Positions 6,933-14,671 are shown, counted from the first letter of the stretch. The stretch is DNA of 30,946 nucleotides from an uncultured Oscillospiraceae bacterium (GCA_910578735.1 CAJTSQ010000029.1:1-30946), one strand, 5' to 3'. The notes: generated by a model not told the origin, from the sequence alone. Numbers and translations: made by a program.

Positions 6933-7880
6933 ATGAAGAAGATTCTTGCTCTTGCCATGGCCGCGGCCATGGCCCTGTCCCTTGCCGCCTGCGGCGGCAA
7001 CGGCGGTTCCGCCAGCTCTAACAAGGGCGGCGCCTCCGCCAGCACCCCTGGCAGCGCCTCCGGCAGCCAGGGCAGCAGTTCCTCCCAGCCCTCCGGCGGC
7101 GCCGACATCTCGGTGTACACCAACGCCTACTTTGCCCCCTTTGAGTACTACGACGGCACCGACATTGTGGGTGTAGACGTAGATGTGATGAACATGGTGG
7201 GTGAGAAGCTGGGCCGCAAGGTGGTCTACACCAACGTGGAGTTCGGTACTATCATCGACACCGTTTCCGCCGGCAAGCTGGCCGACGTGGGCGCGGCGGG
7301 CATCACCATCACCGACAGCCGGAAGGAGCTGGTGGACTTCTCTGACCCCTACTTCACCTCCGTGCAGTATGTGATCTACCCCGCCGGCTCCATGACTCCC
7401 GACGGCACTGACGGCGACGTGAGCTACATCCTCTGGGACTCCCTGGCCAGTAAGAAGATCGGCGTCCAGGCCGACACCACTGGCGATATCTACGTGGATA
7501 TGGAGATCAACGCCGCTGACGGCGATGACTACGACCTGGGCCGGGACGGTATGCTCCTGAACTCCGGCGCCGAGGAGACCCGGTACGACAGCGCCCAGCT
7601 GGCGGCGGACGCCGTGGGCGCGGGCCAGGTGGACGTGGTAGTTGTGGATTACCTGCCCGCCTCCTACATTGTGGAGAAAAACAGCGGCTTTGAGTGCGCC
7701 GCCCTGTACTACGCCGCGGGTGTTGATGGCGCGGAGGCTCCCTTCCCCACCGAGGAGCAGTACGCCATCTGCGTCACCAAGGGCCAGGACGAGCTGCTGG
7801 CGGCCATCAACGGTGTGCTGGCCGACCTGGGTGAGGACGGCGTCAACGACCTGGTGATGAAGCACATGGGCATGGAATAA
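6933..7880 (+). CDS. Polar amino acid ABC transporter substrate-binding lipoprotein
   Basis: The 315-aa protein starts with a lipoprotein signal (MKKILALAMAAAMALSLAAC); the lipobox LAAC puts the lipidated Cys at residue 20. A flexible Gly/Ser/Ala-rich linker reaches about residue 53. The rest is an SBP_bac_3 type II periplasmic binding fold: FAPFEYYDGTDIVGVDVDVMN, then TITDSRKELVDFSDPYF, where the Arg usually binds the substrate alpha-carboxylate. It would deliver a polar amino acid to the permease and ATPase encoded next. Which amino acid cannot be told. It has its own promoter, and a hairpin after the stop probably favours its mRNA over the downstream genes. Confidence 0.93.
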   Translation: MKKILALAMAAAMALSLAACGGNGGSASSNKGGASASTPGSASGSQGSSSSQPSGGADISVYTNAYFAPFEYYDGTDIVGVDVDVMNMVGEKLGRKVVYTNVEFGTIIDTVSAGKLADVGAAGITITDSRKELVDFSDPYFTSVQYVIYPAGSMTPDGTDGDVSYILWDSLASKKIGVQADTTGDIYVDMEINAADGDDYDLGRDGMLLNSGAEETRYDSAQLAADAVGAGQVDVVVVDYLPASYIVEKNSGFECAALYYAAGVDGAEAPFPTEEQYAICVTKGQDELLAAINGVLADLGEDGVNDLVMKHMGME

Positions 7881-7891
7881 ACACAAACTGC

Positions 7892-7924
7892 GGCGGAACA
7901 GTACCCCCCTGGCACTGTTCCGCC
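7892..7924 (+). terminator. Intercistronic hairpin between binding protein and permease genes
   Basis: A perfect 11-bp stem (GGCGGAACAGT 7892-7902, ACTGTTCCGCC 7914-7924) with an 11-nt loop sits 11 nt after the binding-protein stop. No proper U-run follows (ATTTATCTAATT), so it is better read as a leaky terminator or an mRNA 3'-stabilising structure than a full stop, since permease and ATPase follow on the same strand. Confidence 0.7.
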
Positions 7925-7956
7925 ATTTATCTAATTAGAAACAGAAAGCCGGTGGA

Positions 7957-8655
7957 ATGATGACCTTTCTTGAGAAATTTACCCTGATCTTTACCAACGC
8001 CAAGTATCTGGACAGTATGCTGACCGGCCTGCGCATGACACTGGCTATCTCCATAGGCGCGGCAATTCTGGGCCTGATCCTGGGGACCATTGTGGCGCTG
8101 GTTGGACTGTCCAAATCAAAAAATCTGCTGATGAAGCTTCCAAAACTGATTTGCGCCGTCTATGTCACCGTGGTACGGGGCACCCCTATGGCCCTGCAGC
8201 TGTTCATTATGGCCTTTGTGGTCTTTGCCATCCGCGGCTTCCCCCTGGTGGTCACCGCCATCATCGCCTTCGGGATCAACTCCGGGGCCTACGTGTCGGA
8301 GAACATCCGGGGCGGTATCCTCTCTGTGGATATCGGGCAGACCGAGGCGGGGCGGTCTCTGGGCCTGTCCCCCGGCACGACTCTGTGGTATATCGTCATT
8401 CCCCAGGCCATCAAAAACGTGATCCCCTCCATCGGCAACGAGCTGATCGCCCTGATTAAGGAGACCTCCATCGTCAGCATGATCGGTATGTATGACCTGA
8501 CCGCCGCCGCCAAAAACGTGGGCAGCGGACAGAACCTGGCCAACTACCTGGCCCCTATGTCGGTAGCTGCCCTGTTCTATCTGTCCATTGTATATTTGCT
8601 CACATTTGTCATTAAAATTATTGAGGGGAGGCTGCGTCAAAGTGATCGACGTTAA
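7957..8655 (+). CDS. Polar amino acid ABC transporter permease
   Basis: The 232-aa protein has about five membrane helices and the cytoplasmic loop of HisM/GlnP-type permeases that couples to the ATPase (GQTEAGRSLGLSPGTTLWYIVIPQAIKN). The N-terminal signature MLTGLRMTLAISIGAAILG and the VVRGTPMALQLFI motif are typical. Two adjacent ATGs (7957, 7960) are possible starts. The nearest purine-rich site (GGTGG) is weak and close, so translation may be modest. The 3' end overlaps the next gene by 14 nt. Confidence 0.94.
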   Translation: MMTFLEKFTLIFTNAKYLDSMLTGLRMTLAISIGAAILGLILGTIVALVGLSKSKNLLMKLPKLICAVYVTVVRGTPMALQLFIMAFVVFAIRGFPLVVTAIIAFGINSGAYVSENIRGGILSVDIGQTEAGRSLGLSPGTTLWYIVIPQAIKNVIPSIGNELIALIKETSIVSMIGMYDLTAAAKNVGSGQNLANYLAPMSVAALFYLSIVYLLTFVIKIIEGRLRQSDRR

Positions 8656-9364
8656 AAACCTGTCCAAGTCCTTCGGGGACCATCTGGTCCTGGACGACAT
8701 CTCCGAGCACATCAGCCCCGGGGAGAAGGTGGTGGTCATCGGCCCCTCCGGGTCGGGCAAGTCCACCTTCCTGCGCTGCCTCAACCTGCTGGAGACCCCC
8801 ACCAAGGGAACCATCACCTTTGAGGGCACTGTGATTACCGACCCCAAGGTGAAGATCGACAAGGTCCGTCAGCAGATGGGCATGGTGTTCCAGCACTTCA
8901 ACCTCTTTCCCAATATGACCATCCGCAAAAACATCACCCTGGCCCCGGTGCAGACTAAGCTGATGAGCCAGGCCGAGGCCGACGAGGTGGCCACCGCCCT
9001 CCTCAAGCGGGTGGACCTGCTCGACAAGGCGGAGTCCTACCCCAACCAGCTCTCCGGCGGACAGAAGCAGCGCATCGCCATTGTCCGGGCCCTGGCTATG
9101 AAGCCCAAGGTGATGCTCTTTGACGAGCCCACCTCCGCTCTGGACCCCGAGATGGTGGGCGAGGTGCTGGACGTGATGAAGGAGCTGGCCCAGGAGGGTA
9201 TGACCATGGTGGTGGTCACCCACGAGATGGGCTTCGCCCGGGAGGTGGGCAGCCGGGTGCTGTTCATGGACGGCGGCCACATTCTGGAGCAGAACGAGCC
9301 CCACGCCTTTTTTGATCACCCCCAGCACCCCCGCACCCAGCTGTTTTTGTCCAAAGTGCTGTAA
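8642..9364 (+). CDS. Polar amino acid ABC transporter ATP-binding protein
   Basis: The start chosen is GTG at 8642, placed 10 nt after GGGGAGG (8625-8631) and just before IDVKNLSKSF, where family members begin. The upstream ATG at 8588 would add 18 residues encoded inside the permease gene. The 240-aa product has Walker A GPSGSGKST (about 34-42), the Q-loop (Q84), signature LSGGQKQR (about 137-144), Walker B VMLFDEP and the switch His in VTHEMG. It powers the importer formed with the two preceding genes. A good terminator follows. Confidence 0.95.
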   Translation: MIDVKNLSKSFGDHLVLDDISEHISPGEKVVVIGPSGSGKSTFLRCLNLLETPTKGTITFEGTVITDPKVKIDKVRQQMGMVFQHFNLFPNMTIRKNITLAPVQTKLMSQAEADEVATALLKRVDLLDKAESYPNQLSGGQKQRIAIVRALAMKPKVMLFDEPTSALDPEMVGEVLDVMKELAQEGMTMVVVTHEMGFAREVGSRVLFMDGGHILEQNEPHAFFDHPQHPRTQLFLSKVL

Positions 9365-9402
9365 TACGGGCTGGATCGGACCTTTTACAACCAAACAAAC
9401 CG

Positions 9403-9440
9403 CGCCGGAGCAAGCCGCACACCGCTTGCTTCGGCGTTTT
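9403..9440 (+). terminator. Terminator of the amino acid importer operon
   Basis: A 13-bp stem (9403-9415 with 9424-9436, one G-U pair) with an 8-nt loop is followed by TTTT (9437-9440), 38 nt after the ATPase gene stop. Confidence 0.88.
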
Positions 9441-9457
9441 ATCTGTCTTGGAGGAAC

Positions 9458-9530
9458 ATGGGACAGACCCTGCGCATAGAATAAGACGGCTGCATAACGG
9501 GGCAGCAATTTGGTACCCTTGCCGTCTTAT
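9458..9530 (+). promoter_or_regulatory. Leader of the hemerythrin gene with long-range inverted repeat
   Basis: ATAAGACGGC (9481-9490) and GCCGTCTTAT (9521-9530) form a perfect 10-bp inverted repeat around a 30-nt loop, ending 33 nt before the hemerythrin start. Just upstream a minute reading frame (9458-9484, MGQTLRIE) follows GGAGG with only 3 nt spacing. The structure lacks terminator U-residues. It may be a regulatory leader or protein-binding dyad and matches no riboswitch class that I recognise. Confidence 0.4.
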
Positions 9531-9563
9531 ATCCTGCGGATGGCAGAAAAGAAGTGAACGAAT

Positions 9564-10499
9564 ATGCGGCAATATCAATGGCAGGATCGATTTAGCATTG
9601 GTGTGGATGTTATAGATCAGGCGCATCACAGGCTCTTTCTCATTGTCCAAAAAATCATGGATCTATATGTGGAACGGCACGAGGATAAATTCGCCTGTAT
9701 TGAGGGAATTAAATATTTTAAGGCCTACGCTCTCAAGCATTTTGCTGAGGAGGAGGCCTATATGCGCAAGATCGGATATCCCGGTTACCAGGCTCACAAG
9801 AAGATTCACGACAGAATGAGATGGGAGACGCTCCCGGAGCTGGAGCGCCTGCTCTACGACTCCAACTTTTCCACCGAAATGGTACAGCGTTTTATCGGCG
9901 TCTGCACCGGGTGGCTGACAGGCCATATCCTCATTGAGGACCGGGCCATCAGCGGTTTCGAGACCGGCGAGCTGCTATCTGCGGGGCAGGACGGCGAATT
10001 GTCTGTCATTCATGCAGTAATCCTCCGCCCCTTGCAGGAGGTGTTTGGTTCCGACATCCAATATATCGGCCAATTCTCCACCAAGGATGAAATTTTGAAC
10101 GCACAATATTATGAACTGATCTACAGCACCCGGGAGGGAAAACGACTGCGGATTATCCTGGTCATAGGGGAAGAAATTCTGATCCGTGCAGCGGGCATGA
10201 TATTCGGAATGGATTTTTTCGAGATGAATGACATTGTCTGTTTTGCCATACAGGAAATTGCCCAGCATTTGATCCAACGGGCAGAAGCCAGCTTTGGAAT
10301 TCAGCCGGACAAATACCAGCTGGAAGCAGACCGTTTTTTAGAACATGAGAAATTTATCACGATGTTCCAAGAGCATCCCCCCCAGCACAGCCTGCTGTTT
10401 CATGCAAAGCAGGAGTGCTTTGCCCTCTGTATTGACCAGTCCCAGTCCCCTGTCCCCGAATCTTCTGAAACGGTCCGGGAACACGGCGTAATCTCCTGA
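9564..10499 (+). CDS. Bacteriohemerythrin-domain protein with C-terminal extra domain
   Basis: Of 311 aa, residues 1-135 form a hemerythrin domain with all seven diiron ligands in place: His21 (IDQAHHRLF), His59 and Glu63 (HFAEEE), His78 and His82 (HKKIH), His121 and Asp126 (HILIED). Such domains bind O2 reversibly and serve as oxygen sensors or stores. Residues about 145-250 form an alpha/beta region ending in an amphipathic helix (EIAQHLIQRAEASFG) that faintly recalls the CheX/CheC fold, though conserved catalytic residues are not obvious. A sensor role is inferred. The ribosome binding site (AAGAAGTGA) is weak. Codon use is less GC-rich than in its neighbours. Confidence 0.85.
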   Translation: MRQYQWQDRFSIGVDVIDQAHHRLFLIVQKIMDLYVERHEDKFACIEGIKYFKAYALKHFAEEEAYMRKIGYPGYQAHKKIHDRMRWETLPELERLLYDSNFSTEMVQRFIGVCTGWLTGHILIEDRAISGFETGELLSAGQDGELSVIHAVILRPLQEVFGSDIQYIGQFSTKDEILNAQYYELIYSTREGKRLRIILVIGEEILIRAAGMIFGMDFFEMNDIVCFAIQEIAQHLIQRAEASFGIQPDKYQLEADRFLEHEKFITMFQEHPPQHSLLFHAKQECFALCIDQSQSPVPESSETVREHGVIS

Positions 10500-10535
10500 C
10501 CAACCAGCAGTTAAATCGATATGGACCATTTTATT

Positions 10536-10611
10536 GGCCGCCTCCAGCCCTCCGGATGTAATCCGGCGGCCGGTGGCGGCCTGATTGGTACTTGTGTTCC
10601 ACCGAAGGAGG
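10536..10611 (+). promoter_or_regulatory. Structured leader in front of small ORF (possible RNA switch)
   Basis: GGCCGCC (10536-10542) pairs with GGCGGCC (10575-10581), enclosing hairpin CCGGAT-GTA-ATCCGG (10552-10566). Alternatively CGGTGG (10571-10576) pairs with CCACCG (10599-10604), which abuts the ribosome binding site GAAGGAGG (10604-10611). The two pairings compete for the same bases, so translational control of the downstream small ORF is possible. No known family recognised. Confidence 0.4.
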
Positions 10612-10618
10612 CCATCAT

Positions 10619-10810
10619 ATGCAGCACATCTTGACCGCATTCCTCTGGGGCAGCAGCGCTCAGTCCTACGCTCCCCCGCTTCAAACGGCCCGGATATTCC
10701 AGTGCCGGCATCCTATGATGTGCAGTCAAAAGTATCCCGATGATTTTTTAAAATTCCTGGGCTTCCGCGAGACAATGGATACCATTAATTGGCTGGGGAT
10801 TACAGATTAG
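10619..10810 (+). CDS. Hypothetical 63-aa small protein
   Basis: The start at 10619 is supported by an ideal ribosome binding site (AGGAGG, 10606-10611, 7 nt before ATG), which an earlier in-frame ATG at 10592 lacks. The stop at 10808-10810 is followed 9 nt later by a strong terminator. The product begins MQHILTAFLWGSSAQSYAPP, contains two Cys and ends with the Asp/Phe-rich KYPDDFLKFLGFRETMDTINWLGITD. There is no clear membrane segment or known domain. Signals on both ends argue for a real gene, but homology is unknown. Confidence 0.5.
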   Translation: MQHILTAFLWGSSAQSYAPPLQTARIFQCRHPMMCSQKYPDDFLKFLGFRETMDTINWLGITD

Positions 10811-10819
10811 CTTACACAG

Positions 10820-10855
10820 ACAGGAGCGGGGCGATGCCCCGCTCCTGTTTCTTTT
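10820..10855 (+). terminator. Strong intrinsic terminator after the small ORF
   Basis: A perfect 13-bp stem (ACAGGAGCGGGGC 10820-10832, GCCCCGCTCCTGT 10836-10848) with a 3-nt loop runs into TTTCTTTT. It ends the plus-strand transcript. The hairpin may also help end the convergent PilZ gene (stop at 10861), although the minus side lacks a U-run. Confidence 0.92.
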
Positions 10856-10860
10856 CCGCC

Positions 10861-11550
10861 TCAGTACAAGCCGTGATACAGGGCATACATGGCCCGGTAA
10901 AGCCGGCGCTCTTTCTCATCATCCAGGTCTAAAAAGCGGCAGCCGTATTCAAAGTAACCCGGTTTATGGGTGTCGATCCGCAGAATTTGGCAGCACAACG
11001 CTGTATCCCGCAGCTCCAGCAGGCGGTCCACCTCCAGCAGAAGCCGGTCCCCCACATCCCGGCGGGCCTGGGCGCCGATGCCGACGCCGCCCATTCCCAT
11101 ATTACGGATATGGCAGCGCTCCTCTGACACACCAGGCCGCCCCGCAACGGTAAAAACCCCCTCCAGGTCGGTCTCCACACGGACGTTGGCCCGGTTTTCC
11201 TCCGGCTGCACCAGGGCCAGGTGTTCCGCCTGCCACAGTTTGTTGGGTCCCACGCGTACAGTCCCCTCCAGAACCACCGCCCGGTTCGTCCTACTGCTGT
11301 AGCCCCGCATGATTACATTCAGCGGCTCATCCAGCCGGGTCAGGAGGCTTCCATCAGCCGCCGGTTCCAGCCGGGCCCGGTCGCCCCGCAGGTCCAGCAG
11401 CTTTGCCACCAGAAAAATCCGCCCGTCCCCGCTGGTCACCTCCACCCGCATGCCGGAGTAGACCTCCAGATCTTCCTGCGCGGCCCGCCTGTGGGCCTCC
11501 TCAGCCCGCCGCTCCTGGGGCGTCTTTCGAAAAACGTCAAACAGTCCCAT
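10861..11550 (-). CDS. PilZ-domain c-di-GMP receptor-like protein
   Basis: The start at 11550 follows GGAGGAGGAGACAG and overlaps the end of the cyclase gene by 14 nt. The 229-aa product has an N-terminal YcgR-like beta domain (about 30-110) and a PilZ domain (about 117-225). The first c-di-GMP motif RxxxR is present (R120-ANV-R124). The second, D/NxSxxG, appears as N150-M-G-M-G-G155, with the Ser replaced by Gly. Many degenerate PilZ domains still bind, so binding is likely but not assured. It should read out the c-di-GMP made by the upstream cyclase; its output target (motility or envelope) is unknown. Confidence 0.85.
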   Translation of the reverse strand: MGLFDVFRKTPQERRAEEAHRRAAQEDLEVYSGMRVEVTSGDGRIFLVAKLLDLRGDRARLEPAADGSLLTRLDEPLNVIMRGYSSRTNRAVVLEGTVRVGPNKLWQAEHLALVQPEENRANVRVETDLEGVFTVAGRPGVSEERCHIRNMGMGGVGIGAQARRDVGDRLLLEVDRLLELRDTALCCQILRIDTHKPGYFEYGCRFLDLDDEKERRLYRAMYALYHGLY

Positions 11551-12484
11551 CTGTCTCCTCCTCCTGTTCCAATCGTTCCATCCTGGTCGCGGACCACACC
11601 ACCTGATTGCGCCCGAAGCGTTTGGCATCATAGAGCATGGTATCTGCAATTTTCAGGTAAGTATCGTAGCAGTCGCTCCGTTCAGGCACAATCGTAACGC
11701 CGCCGATGCTCACCGTGACCCACGGCCCTGCCTCGGGAGTCTGGGGAATGTGCAGCTCCTCCACGGCCCGGCAGATTTTTTTCAGCTGCCGGAAGGTGGA
11801 TTTTGCGCTGCTTCCCATGACAATGGCTACGAACTCCTCCCCGCCGTAGCGGGCAAAGAAATCGGTGCTCCGCCGGAGATAGTTGGTGATGGTCTGGGCC
11901 ACGGCGCAGATCACTTTGTCCCCGGCCGGGTGGCCGAAGGTATCGTTATAGACCTTAAACCTGTCGATATCAAACATACACAGGGAGATGGGCTGGCGGA
12001 ATCGAATGGCCTCCTGCCACTTGTTGTGGCAATTCAGATCGTAGCTGCGCCGGTTTGGCACGCCGGTCATGGGGTCTATCATGGACTGGCGCTCTACCTG
12101 GGACCGGTAGCGGTAGAGCTTGACATGGGTATTCACCCGGGCCCGGACGATGGGCGGCTGGTAGGGCTTGGTGATGTAGTCCACCGCCCCGAGGACCAGG
12201 CCCCGTTCCTCATGCTCCATATCAGACAAGCTGGTAATCAGAATCACCGGAATGTGCCTGGTGACCACCTCCTCCTGCAGCTCCTTCAGCAGCTCGAAAC
12301 CGTCCATTTCAGGCATAATCACATCCAGCAGAATCAGAGAAAAATCCCCCACCTTGGCGTGGTGCAGCCCCATCCCGGCGGTATGCGCCACGGTAATCTC
12401 GTAGTCATCCTCTAAGATGGACCGCAGCATATTGGCCTGAACCGGGCTGTCGTCGATAATCAGAATCTTCTCTTGATGTTCCAT
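11537..12484 (-). CDS. Response regulator diguanylate cyclase (REC-GGDEF)
   Basis: The start at 12484 (MEHQEKILIIDD) follows AGGAGTGG. The longer open frame to 12688 adds sequence without family resemblance. Residues 1-120 form a receiver domain with D11/D12, phosphoacceptor D54 (LILLDVIMPEMDG), T84 and K106. Residues about 135-300 are a GGDEF domain with GGEEF at 214-218 and an inhibitory I-site R205-S-T-D208 five residues before it, so catalysis and product feedback both look intact. It makes c-di-GMP from two GTP when phosphorylated. No histidine kinase gene is adjacent. Translationally linked to the PilZ gene downstream. Confidence 0.95.
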   Translation of the reverse strand: MEHQEKILIIDDSPVQANMLRSILEDDYEITVAHTAGMGLHHAKVGDFSLILLDVIMPEMDGFELLKELQEEVVTRHIPVILITSLSDMEHEERGLVLGAVDYITKPYQPPIVRARVNTHVKLYRYRSQVERQSMIDPMTGVPNRRSYDLNCHNKWQEAIRFRQPISLCMFDIDRFKVYNDTFGHPAGDKVICAVAQTITNYLRRSTDFFARYGGEEFVAIVMGSSAKSTFRQLKKICRAVEELHIPQTPEAGPWVTVSIGGVTIVPERSDCYDTYLKIADTMLYDAKRFGRNQVVWSATRMERLEQEEETDGTV

Positions 12485-12566
12485 GTCTCCACTCCTGTCA
12501 CATAATTGTCTCTTTTCGCAAGGGCCCGCTTCCCCGTCCATGTTCACACAGGCAAACTCAAGCCAT

Positions 12567-12572
12567 ATTATA
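12567..12572 (-). promoter_or_regulatory. Extended -10 element for the cyclase-PilZ operon
   Basis: On the minus strand TGG-TATAAT (extended -10, TGn) lies about 83 nt before the cyclase start. No good -35 is seen at 17 bp; instead CTCCC and GGGAG form a small dyad there. Promoter assignment is moderate. Confidence 0.5.
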
Positions 12573-12675
12573 CCAAATCTCCCCCTAAAATGGGAGTCTT
12601 TTTTTATAATTTTTCCTCCAGGCGAAATGAGCGACGGCGCGGGAGGAATGCTTAGCCCTTTCCTCTCCCCTATCC

Positions 12676-13746
12676 CTAGGGTTTGCACCGGCCGCAGGGT
12701 TCATAGCCCGCCAGAGTGGCCTGAAGGCGGGTCAGGAACACCACCCGCTTGTCCTCTTGGATGCTTTCGGCGGAGGCACAGTCAGCCAGGTGGAACTTTT
12801 TGGAGCTGGAGTTTCCGATGTAAATCTGCGCCGCAGGATTCCCTGTGGGATTGGTGGCGGTATCCGCCTCCTTCTCCGTGCGGAAGGTGACGGTTTTGCC
12901 GTCGCTCTCCGCGATGATGTGGCCCTGCATGTCGGTGCGGTAAACCTCCGTTCCCGCATCTCGGAAACGGCTGAGGACCTCGTCAGAGGGGTGGCCATAC
13001 TTGTTCCCCTCCCCCACCGAGATCACGGTATACTGGGGGCTGACCTCCCGAAGGAACTGGTAGCCGGTGGAAGTATCGCTGCCGTGATGGCCCGCCTTCA
13101 GCACGGTGGCCCGCAGATCGGCTCCGGAGTCGATCAGGTCCCGCTCGGCCCCTGTCTCCATATCTCCGGTGAAGAGAAAAGAGGTCTCCCCGTAGTCGAT
13201 ACGCAGGACGATGGAGGTGTTGTTGGTGTCGTCATACTCCTTCACCGGGCCCAGGATCTCTACCCGGGCAGAGCCCAGATCAAATTTGTCTCCCGGCTCC
13301 GGCACGGTGAGGGATTTCCCCTGCTCCTCCAGATATTTTACCATGTTTTGAAACACCTTGGAGCTGTATTCTGTAACCGGACAGAGGGCAGTATCCACTG
13401 TGGCGTAGTTCAGCGCGCCGGACAGGCCGCCGATGTGATCCTCATGGGCGTGGCTGGCCACCATGCAGTCCAGGTGCTTGGCCCCGTGGCGCTCCAGATA
13501 GGAATACACCAGGTCGGAGTCCTCGGCGTTGCCGCCGTCAATGAGCATGTAGTGCCCGTCGCACATCACCAGGGCGGCGTCCGCCTGGCCCACATCGATA
13601 AAGTGGACCGCAAAGCTGCCCTCCTCCTGGGGCACGGCGGCCTGCTCCTGACGGCTGAACAGGACATAGGCCACCGCCAGGAACAACATGATAAACAGGA
13701 AAACCGGCACCCATCCAGTCTGCTGCTTTTGTCTCTTTCGGCTCAT
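12676..13746 (-). CDS. ComEC/Rec2-like metallo-beta-lactamase-fold protein with C-terminal Cys-rich domain
   Basis: The 356-aa protein has one N-terminal membrane helix (about 11-30), then a metallo-beta-lactamase fold of the ComEC C-terminal type: VHFIDVGQADAALV, the metal motif HAHEDH at 99-104, FTGDME and the LKAGHHGSD motif. Residues about 308-356 resemble the small Ada-type zinc-binding domain found on other exported hydrolases (FHLADC near its start and PCGRC at the end, giving Cys and His ligands). It lacks the ComEC channel domain, so it is a stand-alone extracellular hydrolase, perhaps a nuclease or phosphodiesterase. It starts 3 nt after the ttcA-like gene. Confidence 0.87.
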   Translation of the reverse strand: MSRKRQKQQTGWVPVFLFIMLFLAVAYVLFSRQEQAAVPQEEGSFAVHFIDVGQADAALVMCDGHYMLIDGGNAEDSDLVYSYLERHGAKHLDCMVASHAHEDHIGGLSGALNYATVDTALCPVTEYSSKVFQNMVKYLEEQGKSLTVPEPGDKFDLGSARVEILGPVKEYDDTNNTSIVLRIDYGETSFLFTGDMETGAERDLIDSGADLRATVLKAGHHGSDTSTGYQFLREVSPQYTVISVGEGNKYGHPSDEVLSRFRDAGTEVYRTDMQGHIIAESDGKTVTFRTEKEADTATNPTGNPAAQIYIGNSSSKKFHLADCASAESIQEDKRVVFLTRLQATLAGYEPCGRCKP

Positions 13747-13749
13747 CCG

Positions 13750-14514
13750 TCACTCCTCCAATTCTTCCGGCAGAGGCCGGCGGCGGTACTCCGCAGGTCC
13801 CCACTGGGGCAGGGGCAGCCGCTGCATGGCCCCGAAGGCCCGGGCTTTCAGGCCGGGGTACCGGCCCTGGAGCTCATAGATCAGTTCTTTGATTTCCTGG
13901 CGCTTGGTGTTCCCGTCGGCGGGGCAGCGGTTTTCCACTACCGGCAGCGCCAAACGCCGGGCGGTATTGCGGATGAGGTTTTCCCCGCAGTAGAGCAGGG
14001 GCCGAATCTGCGTGATTCCTGTCCGGTCCAGCCAGGTAACGGGTTGAAAACAGGACAGCCGTCCCTCAAAGATCAGGGACATGAAGAAGGTCTCCACCGC
14101 GTCGTCGTAGTGGTGGCCCAGGGCAATCTTGGAGATCCCCCGCTCCTGGAGGGCGGCGTGAAGCGCTCCCCGACGCATCTTGGCACACATGGAGCAGGGA
14201 TTTTTCTCCCGGCGCAGGTCAAAAATAATGTGCTGTATCTCGCTGTTTAAAACGGTATAGGACACCTCCAGCTCTTGGCACAGAGCCTCGATGGGGGAAA
14301 AATCCAGGGACTCTATCCCGTCAGCGTGGCCCATGTCCAGAGTAAAGGCCTCTACTGTGTATGAGATGGGGTAAAACTCCCGCAGCTTGGCCAGGGCCAT
14401 CAGCAGCACCAGAGAGTCCTTTCCCCCGGACACCCCCACCGCGATACGGTCGCCGGGATGGATCATATCATAATCCTCCACACACCGCCGGGTGAGGGAG
14501 AGGATTTTATTCAT
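13750..14514 (-). CDS. TtcA-family tRNA 2-thiocytidine synthetase-like PP-loop ATPase
   Basis: The 254-aa protein carries the PP-loop SGGKDS (29-34), CSMC at 107-110 and a third Cys at 197, plus ALGHHYDDAVETFF, all features of the TtcA/TtuA group that activates a tRNA base with ATP and transfers sulfur using an Fe-S cluster. TtcA modifies C32 of some tRNAs. In Clostridia many paralogs are annotated this way without proof, so no symbol is given. A purine run (AAGGGGGG) precedes the ATG, and a minus-strand TATAAT at 14555-14550 is a likely -10. Confidence 0.85.
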   Translation of the reverse strand: MNKILSLTRRCVEDYDMIHPGDRIAVGVSGGKDSLVLLMALAKLREFYPISYTVEAFTLDMGHADGIESLDFSPIEALCQELEVSYTVLNSEIQHIIFDLRREKNPCSMCAKMRRGALHAALQERGISKIALGHHYDDAVETFFMSLIFEGRLSCFQPVTWLDRTGITQIRPLLYCGENLIRNTARRLALPVVENRCPADGNTKRQEIKELIYELQGRYPGLKARAFGAMQRLPLPQWGPAEYRRRPLPEELEE

Positions 14515-14671
14515 GTCAACCCCCCCTTATATCACAGTTATCTTACCATATTATAACTATTTTTGGCAAGCAAAAAATAAAAATTGAATGAGAGATTTCG
14601 AGAGCATTTAAGAGCAAACAAAAGAAAAAGCAAGAAACAGAAGTTTTTCTTAAAATTTCTTGAAAAATCCG

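Noticed and set aside
8588..8641. Upstream ATG start for the ABC ATPase
   Set aside because: It would add 18 residues encoded within the permease 3' end and lacks a ribosome binding site. GTG at 8642 follows GGGGAGG.
9458..9484. Eight-residue leader peptide MGQTLRIE
   Set aside because: Spacing to GGAGG is only 3 nt and the codons show no amino-acid run typical of attenuators. Kept only as a remark.
9481..9530. Known riboswitch (c-di-GMP, guanidine or preQ1) before the hemerythrin gene
   Set aside because: None of the conserved core sequences of these classes could be recognised.
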